Assembly: GCA_020629835.1 (NCBI GenBank)
Contig: JAHDCO010000007.1
Coordinates: forward strand, 1 to 55,499
Direction: 5' to 3'
Source: Granulosicoccaceae bacterium
GTDB taxonomy: Bacteria; Pseudomonadota; Gammaproteobacteria; Granulosicoccales; Granulosicoccaceae
DNA length: 55,499 nucleotides
Part shown: one piece after another, positions 1-9,540 of the stretch
Numbering within the stretch: the first letter of the stretch is position 1
How the letters are laid out: each line of letters opens with the position of its first letter
Position numbers and translations under genes: made by a program
The notes under the pieces: generated by a model
Told to the model about the DNA's origin: nothing
Seen by the model: only the letters and a program-made list of their open reading frames with translations
The model's database searches: none

Positions 1-117
1 CCTGCTGACCCTGCTGACCTTGCTGACCTTGCTGACCTTGCTGACCTTGCTGACCCTGCTGACCCTGCTGACCTTGTTGACCTTGTTGACCTTGTTGACC
101 TTGCTGCCCTTGTTGGC
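1..117 (-). repeat. 9-bp tandem repeat encoding Gln-Gln-Gly
   Basis: Thirteen consecutive 9-base units of the form c(c/t)tg(c/t)tgac, the last two slightly diverged, continue to the window edge. On the minus strand they are in frame with the DUF4175-type gene and read QQG per unit. The variation is almost entirely synonymous (CAA/CAG, GGT/GGG), which suggests the peptide repeat is selected and not merely a recent slippage product. Copy number cannot be known because the array is cut by the edge. Confidence 0.95.
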
Positions 118-3100
118 CTTGCTCGCCTTGTTGGTTTTCCAGCAGTTGCCGTAACGCCCTTAATTGCTGTAGTGCGTCCGCGATTTGAAGGGCTTCCTGA
201 TCAGCGCCAACACCTTCGGCATCCGCGGTTTCTAACGCTTCATCTAAACGATCGCGATATTCTCGTATGGCATTGGTGACTAAGCTTTCGCCGGGAAGAA
301 CGGTCGCAAACGAATTGCTTTGAATACCGTCGCCAGCGATACCCAGCATGAGTTCTGCCTGGCTTTCATTCAACGCTTCGTTGGCGGCGTCGAGTAACTC
401 CGCCGTGTCAGGTGCATTGTTGGCAAATCGATCCCGAAGATTTTCAACATCTCGTCGCACATCTTCCAGAGCGTTTTGCAACGCGTGTTTTCGCTCGGCT
501 AACTCGTCAGCTTCATCTCGGGTAAGTCCTGGCGAATACCGTCCGGAGGCACGTGCCTGCGCAGCTCTTGCCACCGCATCTCGTAACTCGCTTTCCGTTT
601 CGCGTTGTTCGACAAGTATGGACTCGGTTGCGTCAATGGCTTCTGCTATTCGCTCTTGCAAATCCGCAGCGCGGTTATCACTCAGAGAAGACAACGCTTC
701 CTGCAGTGCTTGATTGGCATCGTTAACACCATCCTGGCTTCCAGCTGATTGCGCATCTGCAAACCCTTCCGCACCCAGTGGATTTTGTTCAGACGCTTGC
801 TGGGTATCCGCACCATCACTTGCGTTGTTGTCCCCCGAGTTTTCAGCTTCGTTGTTTTCTGTCGCATTTTCATCGGCGTTTTCAGAAGAACGTTGTGCTG
901 CATTTTCAGCAAGGCTTGTTGAATCGTCTTGCCCGGTAGTGCCTTGCTCCAGCGCTTCCTGCATGGCTTGCCGGGCTTGCTCCAGCTGTTCCTGCAATTC
1001 TTCTAACGATGCTTGATCAGATCCGCCCTGGTTTCCTTCAGATGATGATTGCGATGAAGACTCAGTAGACTGGGCATCATTAGCTTGTGCCTGCTGCTGC
1101 AAAGAATCCACTTCACGCTGTAATTCTTCTAATTCTCTTGCCAACTGTTCCTGCCGCCAGCGTTCTTCGCGCGTTAACGACCGTTCGCGATTGGCTTCTT
1201 CGGAAAGTTCTTGTTGCCTGCGAGCAAGCTCAGCCAGCTTTTCAAAGACATCATCGAGCGCTTGGCCTTGCTCTTCACCTGGCGGCGGCGGACGCTCACG
1301 CTGTTCATATTGATTGCGCTCGAGATCCATCTCTAACTCAAACATCTCTGCCATATCCTGGCCAGCCTGTTGCCCGCCTTGTCCCTGACCCGATTGCTCA
1401 GTGACGCGAATGTCGTTGAAAAGCGCTTCCGCTCGTTGCAATAACTGCAAGGCACGTTGCTGCGGGTTAATCGCGTTGGTGAAGTCTAATTCGTTCAGTG
1501 CATCGGCCGATGGCCCCATGGATTCCACGGCTTCGCGCAGGTAATCCACAAATTCACGTATCAGCGCGCCCTGATCAGTCAAGGAGCGGGCTTCAGAACG
1601 CTCCGCTAGGGTTATCGCCTGCTCAGCTAGACGCGTTTGCATTTCAGCGAGTAAGACGGCGTTGTCTCTTTGACTTTCCACATCACCGCCGGCAGCTTCT
1701 GCGGCGCGTTGCAGGTTCCACGTGGCCAGCAAAATTTCCTTCTGGCGTTTAGAAATATCCGAACCCTCATTTCCTGGCGCCCCGCCGCCACCGCCTCCAC
1801 CACCGCTTTGTTCAGAGAACCGACGTTCAAAGGGTCGCACATCCACTAACAACATATCGGTTTCAACAATATGATCATGATCGGTTACGCGGGCGTAGTA
1901 CGTGATCAGGTCACCGGGCAATAACGGAGATGCAGCGGGACCCATCGCCTCCAAAGAGAATTTATACTCTGTGAGCGCATCCGTACCTAATGCAACCGTT
2001 TGCCAGTCTCCGGCATTTACCGAATACAACAGCTCGATCGATTTCACACCAAAGTCGTCACGCGCTTCCAGACCAATCAACACTTCTTCAACCGGGGATG
2101 CCGATACATCTCGTCCCGGCAGAACAAATTTCACATTGGGCGGATTATCACCGCGCAAATTAACCGGATGTTCAGGACTGATTCCCACTTGCGTGTTCAG
2201 TAATCGGTCGCGCAATTGATACGTCGTGTTTTCTGTGATCAATAATTCAGCCGTAGCTTGATTACCTGATACGGTTACCGGGTATTGATTAGCGCCAACA
2301 TAAAACACCGGATCATTTAAAGGCTTGTCAGTTTCAAATGTGAAGCTCACGCGGGTATCCTTGACACCCGAAACACTGCGAACGTTGGTTCGAGTCTCAT
2401 CTTCCAGTTGAGTCCATTCCGGATGGGTTATGACCGCCTGGATGTTTTCCAATTTCGCGGGCTGCACAACATCCACTTGATACACATCACTGGTTACATA
2501 AGTGGCAGAGAAACGATACTCAAACGGCTCCGCCACGCGGAACAGTGAGAATTCAAAGTTGTTGGGTTCTGTGGCTGCAACCTCAGTTTGTTGCCAAGGT
2601 CCGTTTGAGTAACGTACTTCCAGTGCGATCGACTCGCGCGAAAACCCCGACAATGTGGCCGTAAGTGACACATCATTGCCTGCGAGTATTTGAACATTAC
2701 CCGGCGTAACATCCAAACCTCGCTGCGCGACCAGGTTTGATTCAGCCCATCCCCATACAACATGCGCAGCGCCGTTTTTCCAGGCTTGCGGCGCTTGATT
2801 GATTAACGCACCCACGGCCCCAAGCAGCAACACAAGCCCAAGAGCCGGCCACGCGATGGATTGAGTACTAACAACTTTCTGTTGTGGCACCTTATTCGCC
2901 ACCCGCATAGCATCACTGGCCAGGGGCTCAAGGAATGGATGATCAGGGCTTTTCGCCGCCGTGTTCAGCCACGTTTCAGCGCGCCCATCAAAGGCAGAGT
3001 CTGCCGACTCCACAAGCGCGGTACCACGGTCTTGATTTAACCGTCGCCATGGTTTCAAAACGCCCACTATCAGCACAATCAGTGCAGACAGGACCATACC

Positions 3101-3271
3101 CACACGAGCAACCCAAACCATCGGTTCGGTAAAACCTCGCTGCAGCCCCAATGCGGTTGTAATCACTATGAGTAAAGCAATGGCACCCAAACCAACCAAG
3201 GCACCAGTAACCACTAAGCGAGTACTTTCTCGCCGACGCACACGGGACAAATATCGTTCAAATGCGTTCAT
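1..3271 (-). CDS. DUF4175-type membrane protein, partial (runs off left edge)
   Basis: The frame is open from an ATG at 3271 to base 1 without a stop, so about 1090 residues are visible and the C-terminus is missing. It starts with MNAFERYLSRVRR, then has two hydrophobic segments at about residues 17-40 and 47-67 and a third at about 135-155. A long periplasmic-looking part follows, with beta-rich segments, a run of eight glycines near base 1790, and then Glu/Gln-rich coiled-coil-like sequence. It ends in Gln-Gln-Gly tandem repeats. This layout matches the DUF4175/TIGR02302 family, which often accompanies MoxR-DUF58-BatA genes. It is the last visible gene of the operon, 15 bases after the BatA-like gene, with a GGGA ribosome-binding sequence just upstream of the ATG. 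Its molecular function is unknown; a scaffold or envelope-spanning role is inference. Family call is fairly secure and function open. Confidence 0.75.
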   Translation of the reverse strand, partial: MNAFERYLSRVRRRESTRLVVTGALVGLGAIALLIVITTALGLQRGFTEPMVWVARVGMVLSALIVLIVGVLKPWRRLNQDRGTALVESADSAFDGRAETWLNTAAKSPDHPFLEPLASDAMRVANKVPQQKVVSTQSIAWPALGLVLLLGAVGALINQAPQAWKNGAAHVVWGWAESNLVAQRGLDVTPGNVQILAGNDVSLTATLSGFSRESIALEVRYSNGPWQQTEVAATEPNNFEFSLFRVAEPFEYRFSATYVTSDVYQVDVVQPAKLENIQAVITHPEWTQLEDETRTNVRSVSGVKDTRVSFTFETDKPLNDPVFYVGANQYPVTVSGNQATAELLITENTTYQLRDRLLNTQVGISPEHPVNLRGDNPPNVKFVLPGRDVSASPVEEVLIGLEARDDFGVKSIELLYSVNAGDWQTVALGTDALTEYKFSLEAMGPAASPLLPGDLITYYARVTDHDHIVETDMLLVDVRPFERRFSEQSGGGGGGGGAPGNEGSDISKRQKEILLATWNLQRAAEAAGGDVESQRDNAVLLAEMQTRLAEQAITLAERSEARSLTDQGALIREFVDYLREAVESMGPSADALNELDFTNAINPQQRALQLLQRAEALFNDIRVTEQSGQGQGGQQAGQDMAEMFELEMDLERNQYEQRERPPPPGEEQGQALDDVFEKLAELARRQQELSEEANRERSLTREERWRQEQLARELEELQREVDSLQQQAQANDAQSTESSSQSSSEGNQGGSDQASLEELQEQLEQARQAMQEALEQGTTGQDDSTSLAENAAQRSSENADENATENNEAENSGDNNASDGADTQQASEQNPLGAEGFADAQSAGSQDGVNDANQALQEALSSLSDNRAADLQERIAEAIDATESILVEQRETESELRDAVARAAQARASGRYSPGLTRDEADELAERKHALQNALEDVRRDVENLRDRFANNAPDTAELLDAANEALNESQAELMLGIAGDGIQSNSFATVLPGESLVTNAIREYRDRLDEALETADAEGVGADQEALQIADALQQLRALRQLLENQQGEQGQQGQQGQQGQQGQQGQQGQQGQQGQQGQQGQQGQQGQQ

Positions 3272-3286
3272 GATTTTCCCAGGTCT

Positions 3287-5350
3287 CTAGAGACCATCAC
3301 GGCGAATTCTCAATCGGCGGTTCGCCACTAAATTTTCTGCTAACAGCGAAAGCGCCATTATGGGCAGTAACCAACTCAACCAGGGTAGCTTCGCTGCGTC
3401 AGTTAATATTGGTGTCTCTGACACGGCGTTTGGTGTGCTCACCGTACCCGCATCTCCTGCAACATCGCTTTCTACCAAGCCACTTTGCCAAGCAGTATCG
3501 GCTTCTACAGAGGTTAAGTTTGATTCCACCCAAGGCACGGTCACAGACAATGCATGACTGCCGGATCGCGTAGCAACTGTGTGAATTCCAGGCTCTCGAA
3601 GCACAACCGCTTCCGCGGCAGACATGCCCGCTAATTCCCGAAGCGGTTGTCCATCCGGTGAGATAACTTGAGCGCCAGCAGGCAGCAGGACACTCTGCCC
3701 GGCATCAAGACGATCCGGGTAAGCGGTAGTCGCATCAAACCAACGAATCACCTGCGCAGTCCAATCGACAAAAGCCGTTTGTAACGGCAAGTCAGAACTT
3801 ATTCCGTTTAGTGAATCATTCAACACCAGTACACGCCCTGAACGTCGAGTGTTGCCTTCATTAAATAGTCGTTCAATTAAATAAGGTGTGCCGTCTGAGC
3901 TTCTGATTAAAACATCATCAGTTAAATTAACCGTAAGCGGATGGGTTTCGTAAACGCTGATGTCGCGCCAGTTGAGTTCTCCTAAACCCAAAGGGTGTGC
4001 GGTGTTCACGCTGCCGACGTAACCAGTATCTGACGGACTACCCGCTGACTCGGTTGCGTCGTTAAGGTTTCCAGGTTGACTTTGCAACACAACCAACGCA
4101 TTGCCCCCGGACTCTACATAACTCGTCACGTTGTCCGGTAATACCAGAGGTTCTCCCTGGGGTGCTTTCAAAAACACGACCCAATGCTGAGCCGCGCTCC
4201 ACGCATCACCTGTTGCATTATCCAAACTGACCACGCGGGCAAGACGGTCAGTGGTGAGCGCGGTATTTACAAACAACGCAGGCGTTTCCGGTATAGCATC
4301 GTCTACCGCGGTCATACCCACCAGGATAGGCTCTCGTTTACTCACCGGTACCTGAATTTCACTGTCTATGGCTAGACTGTCATTCGCATCACCTGCTACG
4401 CGAACGCTTAACGCCTGGACGTTAACACCCGGCAAGATCACAGATTCAAACGCGATACGTTGAGTTTTGTTCGCAAACAGTTGAACATTTTTCGAAGCCA
4501 ACTCACGGTTTTCATCGGAAACAAACACCGTGGCGTCGATGCTTTGAGCGTCGCTCTGTGAAGCGCTATCTTGACTCGATTGCGCGGTACTCCAAAGTAC
4601 ATCGGTGGAGATCTGTACATTCACCCCGTCTTCTGTACTTGCACTTGCACGCACCGATAAGTTGGATTCACTGTTAGTAACTCGCACCACCTCGAAACTA
4701 TCTATGTGTTGAGTGCGAAGCAGCCGCCTTTGTACGGGGAAATTACTCTGTTGTTCATCAGTAACGAACACAACGTCAACCGGCAAGGATTCTCGTGCAG
4801 CTAATGCATCCAGCTGTTGCATCATACGGCCATACTGAGCAGCTTCAAAAGATGGTTGTAACTGATTAAGAGCCGAAACCGCTTGTGCCGCATCGTTTGA
4901 TAAATCCGCATGTGCACGCAGCTCGGAGGATAAATCAAATAGCTGTACGGCATTAGAGGCCCCGGTAAGGTTTGAAGAGTCTGACCCACCACTTCGCAAC
5001 ACCTCTCTGGCAGCTTCAACCGCCTGCGGCCATCGGTCACCGGTTTGCATAGAAGCAGACCGATCAATAACAACGAACGTGTTTCGTTGTGAATTCGAAC
5101 TGAGGCTGTCGCTGGTGCAGGACGGTTGAGCGAACAGTAAACACACGGCCAGAACAAACAACGTGCGCAAGCCGAACAAGTCGATATGCCGTAACTTTCG
5201 CTTGCGCGATTCGGGCACACGCGTGGGTTCTAAAAACTGCGATGACGGAAAACTGGTTTCCGGTGGATCTTCACGGTTGAATCGGTGCAAGATCCACGGG
5301 CCTAACCAAGCCACCAAACCGGCTAAAAACGCTGGAAATAGCAAACTCAT
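3287..5350 (-). CDS. BatA-type VWA membrane protein
   Basis: This 687-residue protein begins with the BatA N-terminal domain: a first membrane helix at about residues 3-22 ending in WILHRF, then a second at about 58-76. A VWA-like domain follows, with the metal-site motif DRSAS near residue 95 and VVFVTDEQQ about 100 residues later. A long extracytoplasmic region, rich in beta structure, leads to a C-terminal membrane helix near residues 660-680. The start ATG at 5350 overlaps the DUF58 stop in an ATGA, which fixes the start and implies translational coupling. BatA-like proteins are proposed to act with MoxR ATPases in envelope maturation or stress resistance. The middle region may include a GATase-like fold as in related long BatA proteins, but I cannot confirm this by eye. 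Confidence 0.8.
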   Translation of the reverse strand: MSLLFPAFLAGLVAWLGPWILHRFNREDPPETSFPSSQFLEPTRVPESRKRKLRHIDLFGLRTLFVLAVCLLFAQPSCTSDSLSSNSQRNTFVVIDRSASMQTGDRWPQAVEAAREVLRSGGSDSSNLTGASNAVQLFDLSSELRAHADLSNDAAQAVSALNQLQPSFEAAQYGRMMQQLDALAARESLPVDVVFVTDEQQSNFPVQRRLLRTQHIDSFEVVRVTNSESNLSVRASASTEDGVNVQISTDVLWSTAQSSQDSASQSDAQSIDATVFVSDENRELASKNVQLFANKTQRIAFESVILPGVNVQALSVRVAGDANDSLAIDSEIQVPVSKREPILVGMTAVDDAIPETPALFVNTALTTDRLARVVSLDNATGDAWSAAQHWVVFLKAPQGEPLVLPDNVTSYVESGGNALVVLQSQPGNLNDATESAGSPSDTGYVGSVNTAHPLGLGELNWRDISVYETHPLTVNLTDDVLIRSSDGTPYLIERLFNEGNTRRSGRVLVLNDSLNGISSDLPLQTAFVDWTAQVIRWFDATTAYPDRLDAGQSVLLPAGAQVISPDGQPLRELAGMSAAEAVVLREPGIHTVATRSGSHALSVTVPWVESNLTSVEADTAWQSGLVESDVAGDAGTVSTPNAVSETPILTDAAKLPWLSWLLPIMALSLLAENLVANRRLRIRRDGL

Positions 5351-6255
5351 GATGGCCGCGTCTCCCGGCGTCTGAGGTAGGCGTGAAGGACAGCATCCAG
5401 CGGTTCATCGGTCATCACTCTGATGTAATCCGCCCCTAATCCCACGCACGCCTGTTCAACCGCGCCACAATGCGCCTGAATTTTCGAGCGATAAGTTTGT
5501 GCAAAATATTCAGGAGCAACCACAACTTTTTCTTGCGTTTCAAGATCCTTAATGGCACTGATTCGATTTTGCGTTGGCTCCAATTCTTCGCGGTCCAGGG
5601 TGTGAAAGACCATTAACTCCTGACCGGCATGGGCAAAGGGTTGCATAGCCTTGATCAAGGCATCCGTGTCGCCATAAAGATCAGAAATCAGTACCACCAG
5701 GCCTCGCTGAGTGAGTCGTTGTGATAACGCGGTCAAAGACGCCGGCAGATCCGTACCGGACTCAGGTTTCGCAGCGTGTAATTGGGACAACACCCGCTGT
5801 AAGCGATCGGGGCTGGCACTGGGTGGTAACTCAGAGACCGTGTGTGTATTGAAAATGTTTAACCCGAAGGCATCGTGCTGATTCTTAATTAAATACGCTA
5901 AAGCCGCACATAGATATTGTGCGGTTTGCCATTTAGTTACCGGCTCCCCGAAATCCATTGAGCCACTGCAATCCAACAGCACGTTGACGCGTGTATTGGT
6001 ATCGCCCTGAAAACGCTTTATATACGCGCGATCAGTGCGCGCGTACACATTCCAGTCAACAAACCGTAGGTCATCACCCTCGTTGTACGCTCGATATTCC
6101 GCAAACTCCTGACTGAAGCCAAATTTCGGCGAACGGTGCAACCCGACCATCGCGCCTTCTACCAAACGCCTGGCGATAAGATCTAACGAGCCAAGCCCTG
6201 CCAGAACATCGGCTCGTAAGTAAGTGGATGGGGAGACGCGTTCGGCCACAGACAA
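5347..6255 (-). CDS. DUF58 domain protein (MoxR partner)
   Basis: About 302 residues, soluble, with the DUF58 signature around residues 52-80: YRAYNEGDDLRFVDWNVYAR. A VWA-like DCSGS motif follows near residue 95 and VVLISDLYGD near 185. DUF58 proteins are consistently encoded next to MoxR ATPases and are thought to be their VWA adaptors or substrates. The gene follows moxR without a gap. The start is uncertain: the frame reaches a TTG at 6255, directly after the moxR stop, and a GTG at 6249 is an alternative; neither has a convincing ribosome-binding site, so coupling to moxR termination is likely. The family call is strong and the biochemical role is not established. Confidence 0.87.
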   Translation of the reverse strand: MSVAERVSPSTYLRADVLAGLGSLDLIARRLVEGAMVGLHRSPKFGFSQEFAEYRAYNEGDDLRFVDWNVYARTDRAYIKRFQGDTNTRVNVLLDCSGSMDFGEPVTKWQTAQYLCAALAYLIKNQHDAFGLNIFNTHTVSELPPSASPDRLQRVLSQLHAAKPESGTDLPASLTALSQRLTQRGLVVLISDLYGDTDALIKAMQPFAHAGQELMVFHTLDREELEPTQNRISAIKDLETQEKVVVAPEYFAQTYRSKIQAHCGAVEQACVGLGADYIRVMTDEPLDAVLHAYLRRRETRPS

Positions 6256-7266
6256 TTACGCCGCCGCCTGCGCGCTGACCAGAGTAGCCAACACATCGTC
6301 TACGCTTAGCCCGTCTGCCTCCGCCATGTAATTCACCATGACACGGTGACGCAACACCGGAGCCGCTAAGGCATCAATATCTTCTATGGTGACGTGATAA
6401 CGGCCCTGCATTAAGGCTCTGGCTTTCGCCGCGAGCGTTATGAACAATGCCGCTCGTACTGACGCACCAAATTTTACGTATTGCTTTACGGCATCCGGTG
6501 CCGACGGATCATGAGGGCGCGTTGCCCGAACCAGTTTCACTGCGTACTTACCGACTGAGTCTGACACCGGCACCTGCCGCACAAGCTGTTGAAAGGCCAA
6601 TATTTGCCCGGCGTTTGTACAGGCCTTGACGGCGGCAGGAGGCGTATCAGACGTGAAACGTTCGACCACTGTCAGTTCATCGTCTAACGGCAAGTAGTCG
6701 AGTAACACATTGAACAGGAATCGATCCAGCTGAGCTTCGGGCAACGGATAAGTTCCCTCAAGTTCCAAAGGATTTTGCGTGGCTAAAACAAAAAACGGTT
6801 TGGCAATCGTATGGCGTTGACCTCTGACGGTGGCGGAATACTCTTGCATTGCCTCCAGTAACGCAGCCTGAGTTTTCGGCGGTGTACGGTTTATTTCATC
6901 GGCCAATAAGACGTTAGTAAATATGGGCCCAGGAACAAAACGCCATTGCCGCTGCCCCTGCGCATCGTCTTCAATAATATCCGTACCCGTGATATCAGTA
7001 GGCATGAGGTCGGGGGTAAACTGAATACGATTGAACTCAAGACCCAACGCATCAGCCAGGGTTCTTACTAACAGTGTTTTTGCTGTCCCCGGCATACCGG
7101 TCACCAAGCAGTGCCCTCCCACAAACAGTGTGGTAAGTAAGTGTTCCACTACGTGGTCCTGCCCCACGATCACCCGACCGATTTCTTCGGTTAGCTGCTC
7201 GGTTACGTCGCGAAACTCGGCAACGCGTGACGCGGCTGAATCAGTGATGTCAGTGTGATCAGTCAT
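6256..7266 (-). CDS. MoxR-family AAA+ ATPase
   Basis: The protein has 336 residues when started at the ATG at 7266. The frame is open further upstream, but that part lies inside the preceding gene and does not resemble MoxR. Visible motifs are Walker A GMPGTAKT, Walker B LLADEINR, and the sensor region ATQNPLELEGTYPLPEAQLDRF-like segment that defines the MoxR subfamily. MoxR ATPases act as chaperone-like remodelers on VWA-domain partners, and several such partners are encoded on both sides here. The start overlaps the stop of the metallopeptidase gene by 8 bases, and the stop abuts the DUF58 gene, so the ATPase is made with the whole cluster. Confidence 0.93.
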   Translation of the reverse strand: MTDHTDITDSAASRVAEFRDVTEQLTEEIGRVIVGQDHVVEHLLTTLFVGGHCLVTGMPGTAKTLLVRTLADALGLEFNRIQFTPDLMPTDITGTDIIEDDAQGQRQWRFVPGPIFTNVLLADEINRTPPKTQAALLEAMQEYSATVRGQRHTIAKPFFVLATQNPLELEGTYPLPEAQLDRFLFNVLLDYLPLDDELTVVERFTSDTPPAAVKACTNAGQILAFQQLVRQVPVSDSVGKYAVKLVRATRPHDPSAPDAVKQYVKFGASVRAALFITLAAKARALMQGRYHVTIEDIDALAAPVLRHRVMVNYMAEADGLSVDDVLATLVSAQAAA

Positions 7267-9538
7267 ATTGGGTTCCGTTAGCAAGTTCAAGCAATAGCTT
7301 TTGGGCAGGCCGATAAAAAGGCGAGATTTCCAGCGCATACAACACTTCGTTGCGCGCCAATCGTTGGTCACTGTCCAGCATCGCAGCTTGCGCTCGGCCG
7401 TAATAGGCTTCGGCTGGATTATCTGGCGTGACAGCCAGTAAGGCGGTAAATTCTCGCAACGCGCCGGCAGAGTCGCCGGTTGCCAGAAAGTGTTCGCCCA
7501 ACCACGCATGCTCTTGCGGGCTGTAGGGCATAACCCAATTTAACGCCTTCATCACTTCGACCGCATCGTCATGACGATCATTACTGCGCAAATCTCTGAT
7601 TAATTGCTGCAGTACAGTGGGTTCGTGCCCACCGCGTTCAAACCAGGCCCAGCGATTCGCCAGTGCTGCATCAACATCTCCACTGGCGGTATGGGCCGCG
7701 GCAACAATGTCATAACCGCTGCCGGGCGCGATGTACTCCGGATAACGTTGAATAAGATCGGTACCCAACACCACAGCGCCTTCCCAATCCTGGTTATCCA
7801 GCGCACGCTGTGCTTCACGAGCCACGAAGGAGTATTCGTCCAGACTTCGCGCCAACTCACCATAGCGTTCATCGAGGTGATTTAAAAAGGCTTCATCCAA
7901 CCCTTTGGCATCCAAGCCGACTGCATTTTGTAAGGCCGTCTCCAGTGGTATGCGCCGCCCGAAATCCTTTAGTAGAGACGTCAGCGCATCGTGACCAAAA
8001 CGTGATGCGATAAAGTGACAAAGCAATCCGGCTTGCGCGTAAGACACCTGCACTTGGCCGTTATAGGTGGGTCGTACAAAGCCAAGATCCAGCGTTTCAA
8101 TGGGTAAGAGCGTTTTATCTCGAATGGCTTCCAGGACAGGAAAGGACAGCATGCGATCTTTTAAAGGGCCGGTTGTCCACTCTTCGTACACCGATAAGCC
8201 TTCACTCATCCAACGTGGCAATAGATGATTGGTGGCTGATAGTGTGTAGACATGAGCTATTTCATGCCACAAAGTGCTGCCCCAATGAAATTCTCCTGGC
8301 GCCCGTGCTTTAGGGCTATCCATCGCCGTCAGATAACCAAAAGTAACGCCCAGTAAACCGATACCCGGTGTACTCACCGTTCGTACACCAAAATCATCGT
8401 GGTCGTGGAATAGCTCCACTACCATGGGTTTTTGAAGTCTGAAGTCATACCGTTCCGTGAACGTACGCATAGCACGCTCACTCAAATCCAACACGTAGGG
8501 TTCTAACGCGTCCGCTTCATCCTCATCCAATCGAAGTAAGACTCGTCCCAGCGGGTTACCGTCTTCATCGTCCACATCAAACACCGTGACGCGCATGTCA
8601 TCAAGACCATCCAACAGTCGCAATGAATTTATTGTCTGTGCATCGAAGGGATCTAAATCAAAGGCTTGATTGAGGTGATAACGCGCACCGAAAACATCAT
8701 TCACGCGTAATAGGTTCGTACCTAAATCGCGTTGGGCTACCGCAAGTTCAGGGTCAACGGACACAGCCTTTTGATACAGACCAATGGCTTCTCGATAACG
8801 ATAGGTGATGATGTAGTAACGAGCGGGTATGTAGTAAATGTTGCCGTAGGTAGGATTAATCGCTAACGCTTGTCTAACCCAAGGTTCGATTGGTCTGTCA
8901 TCTAAAAGATTGGCCGCCGCTTGTAACGCAAATATCTCTAACGGCGGCACTTGATAAGCATCCAGTTCTTTTTCAGCGGCTTCCAGAATTCGGCGCGCGA
9001 CCTCTGTATTCTGATTTTCTAGTTCCAGCCGAGCCATTTGAATCAAAGCACCTGGATGAGCTGGATCGTCATTTAAGATTTGCGCAAGTTCTTTACGCGC
9101 CTCACCCTGATAGGTATCGGTGAGTGCTTGAGCAAGCCCTAACCGTGCCGGATGATGATTCGGATCAAACAGCAGCGCTTCACGAAACAACGCGATGGCG
9201 TCTGCGACTTGATGGGTGGATAGAAAGACCTTGCCCCAACCGGTTTTTATGGCAGGATTGTCACTGACTTCGCTGGCGCGACGGAACAATCGATTGGCGC
9301 GTCGTATTTCACCCAAAGCAGCAGCCGCTTCGGCCTGAATTAAAAAGTCGGTGCTCTTTTGCAATTCACGGTAACAAGCGTCAGCATCTTCGTTTTCACC
9401 TGCGTATCGATGCACATCACACTCGACCAGTGGTTTGGCACGATCTAAGTCAAAACGGAATTGCAAGGCATGGCCTTGAACGCTTACTCCGGCCAACAGC
9501 AACCCAGTGAAAAATACGATTCGATGTTTTGCCGGCAC
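7259..9538 (-). CDS. secreted TPR protein with HExxH metallopeptidase motif
   Basis: The 759-residue product starts with GTG at 9538, two bases after the preceding stop. Residues 1-25 form a signal peptide ending near HAL. TPR-like helical repeats cover about residues 50-310. A gluzincin-type site follows: H425-E-I-A-H429 with a glutamate at 446 in PRWMSEGLS, as in peptidase MA/M1-like zinc enzymes. Further TPR-like repeats fill about 570-750. The protein is therefore predicted periplasmic, a zinc peptidase flanked by protein-binding repeats. The substrate is unknown. Its place between a caspase-like gene and moxR suggests work on envelope proteins in the same system, which is inference. Confidence 0.82.
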   Translation of the reverse strand: MPAKHRIVFFTGLLLAGVSVQGHALQFRFDLDRAKPLVECDVHRYAGENEDADACYRELQKSTDFLIQAEAAAALGEIRRANRLFRRASEVSDNPAIKTGWGKVFLSTHQVADAIALFREALLFDPNHHPARLGLAQALTDTYQGEARKELAQILNDDPAHPGALIQMARLELENQNTEVARRILEAAEKELDAYQVPPLEIFALQAAANLLDDRPIEPWVRQALAINPTYGNIYYIPARYYIITYRYREAIGLYQKAVSVDPELAVAQRDLGTNLLRVNDVFGARYHLNQAFDLDPFDAQTINSLRLLDGLDDMRVTVFDVDDEDGNPLGRVLLRLDEDEADALEPYVLDLSERAMRTFTERYDFRLQKPMVVELFHDHDDFGVRTVSTPGIGLLGVTFGYLTAMDSPKARAPGEFHWGSTLWHEIAHVYTLSATNHLLPRWMSEGLSVYEEWTTGPLKDRMLSFPVLEAIRDKTLLPIETLDLGFVRPTYNGQVQVSYAQAGLLCHFIASRFGHDALTSLLKDFGRRIPLETALQNAVGLDAKGLDEAFLNHLDERYGELARSLDEYSFVAREAQRALDNQDWEGAVVLGTDLIQRYPEYIAPGSGYDIVAAAHTASGDVDAALANRWAWFERGGHEPTVLQQLIRDLRSNDRHDDAVEVMKALNWVMPYSPQEHAWLGEHFLATGDSAGALREFTALLAVTPDNPAEAYYGRAQAAMLDSDQRLARNEVLYALEISPFYRPAQKLLLELANGTQYD

Positions 9539-9540
9539 GT

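Noticed and set aside
1..117. Possible CRISPR array
   Set aside because: The units are 9-base direct repeats with no spacers and they encode Gln-Gln-Gly in frame with a long gene.
7267..7509. Upstream extension of moxR by 81 codons
   Set aside because: It lies within the preceding metallopeptidase gene and lacks MoxR similarity; the ATG at 7266 gives the normal length.
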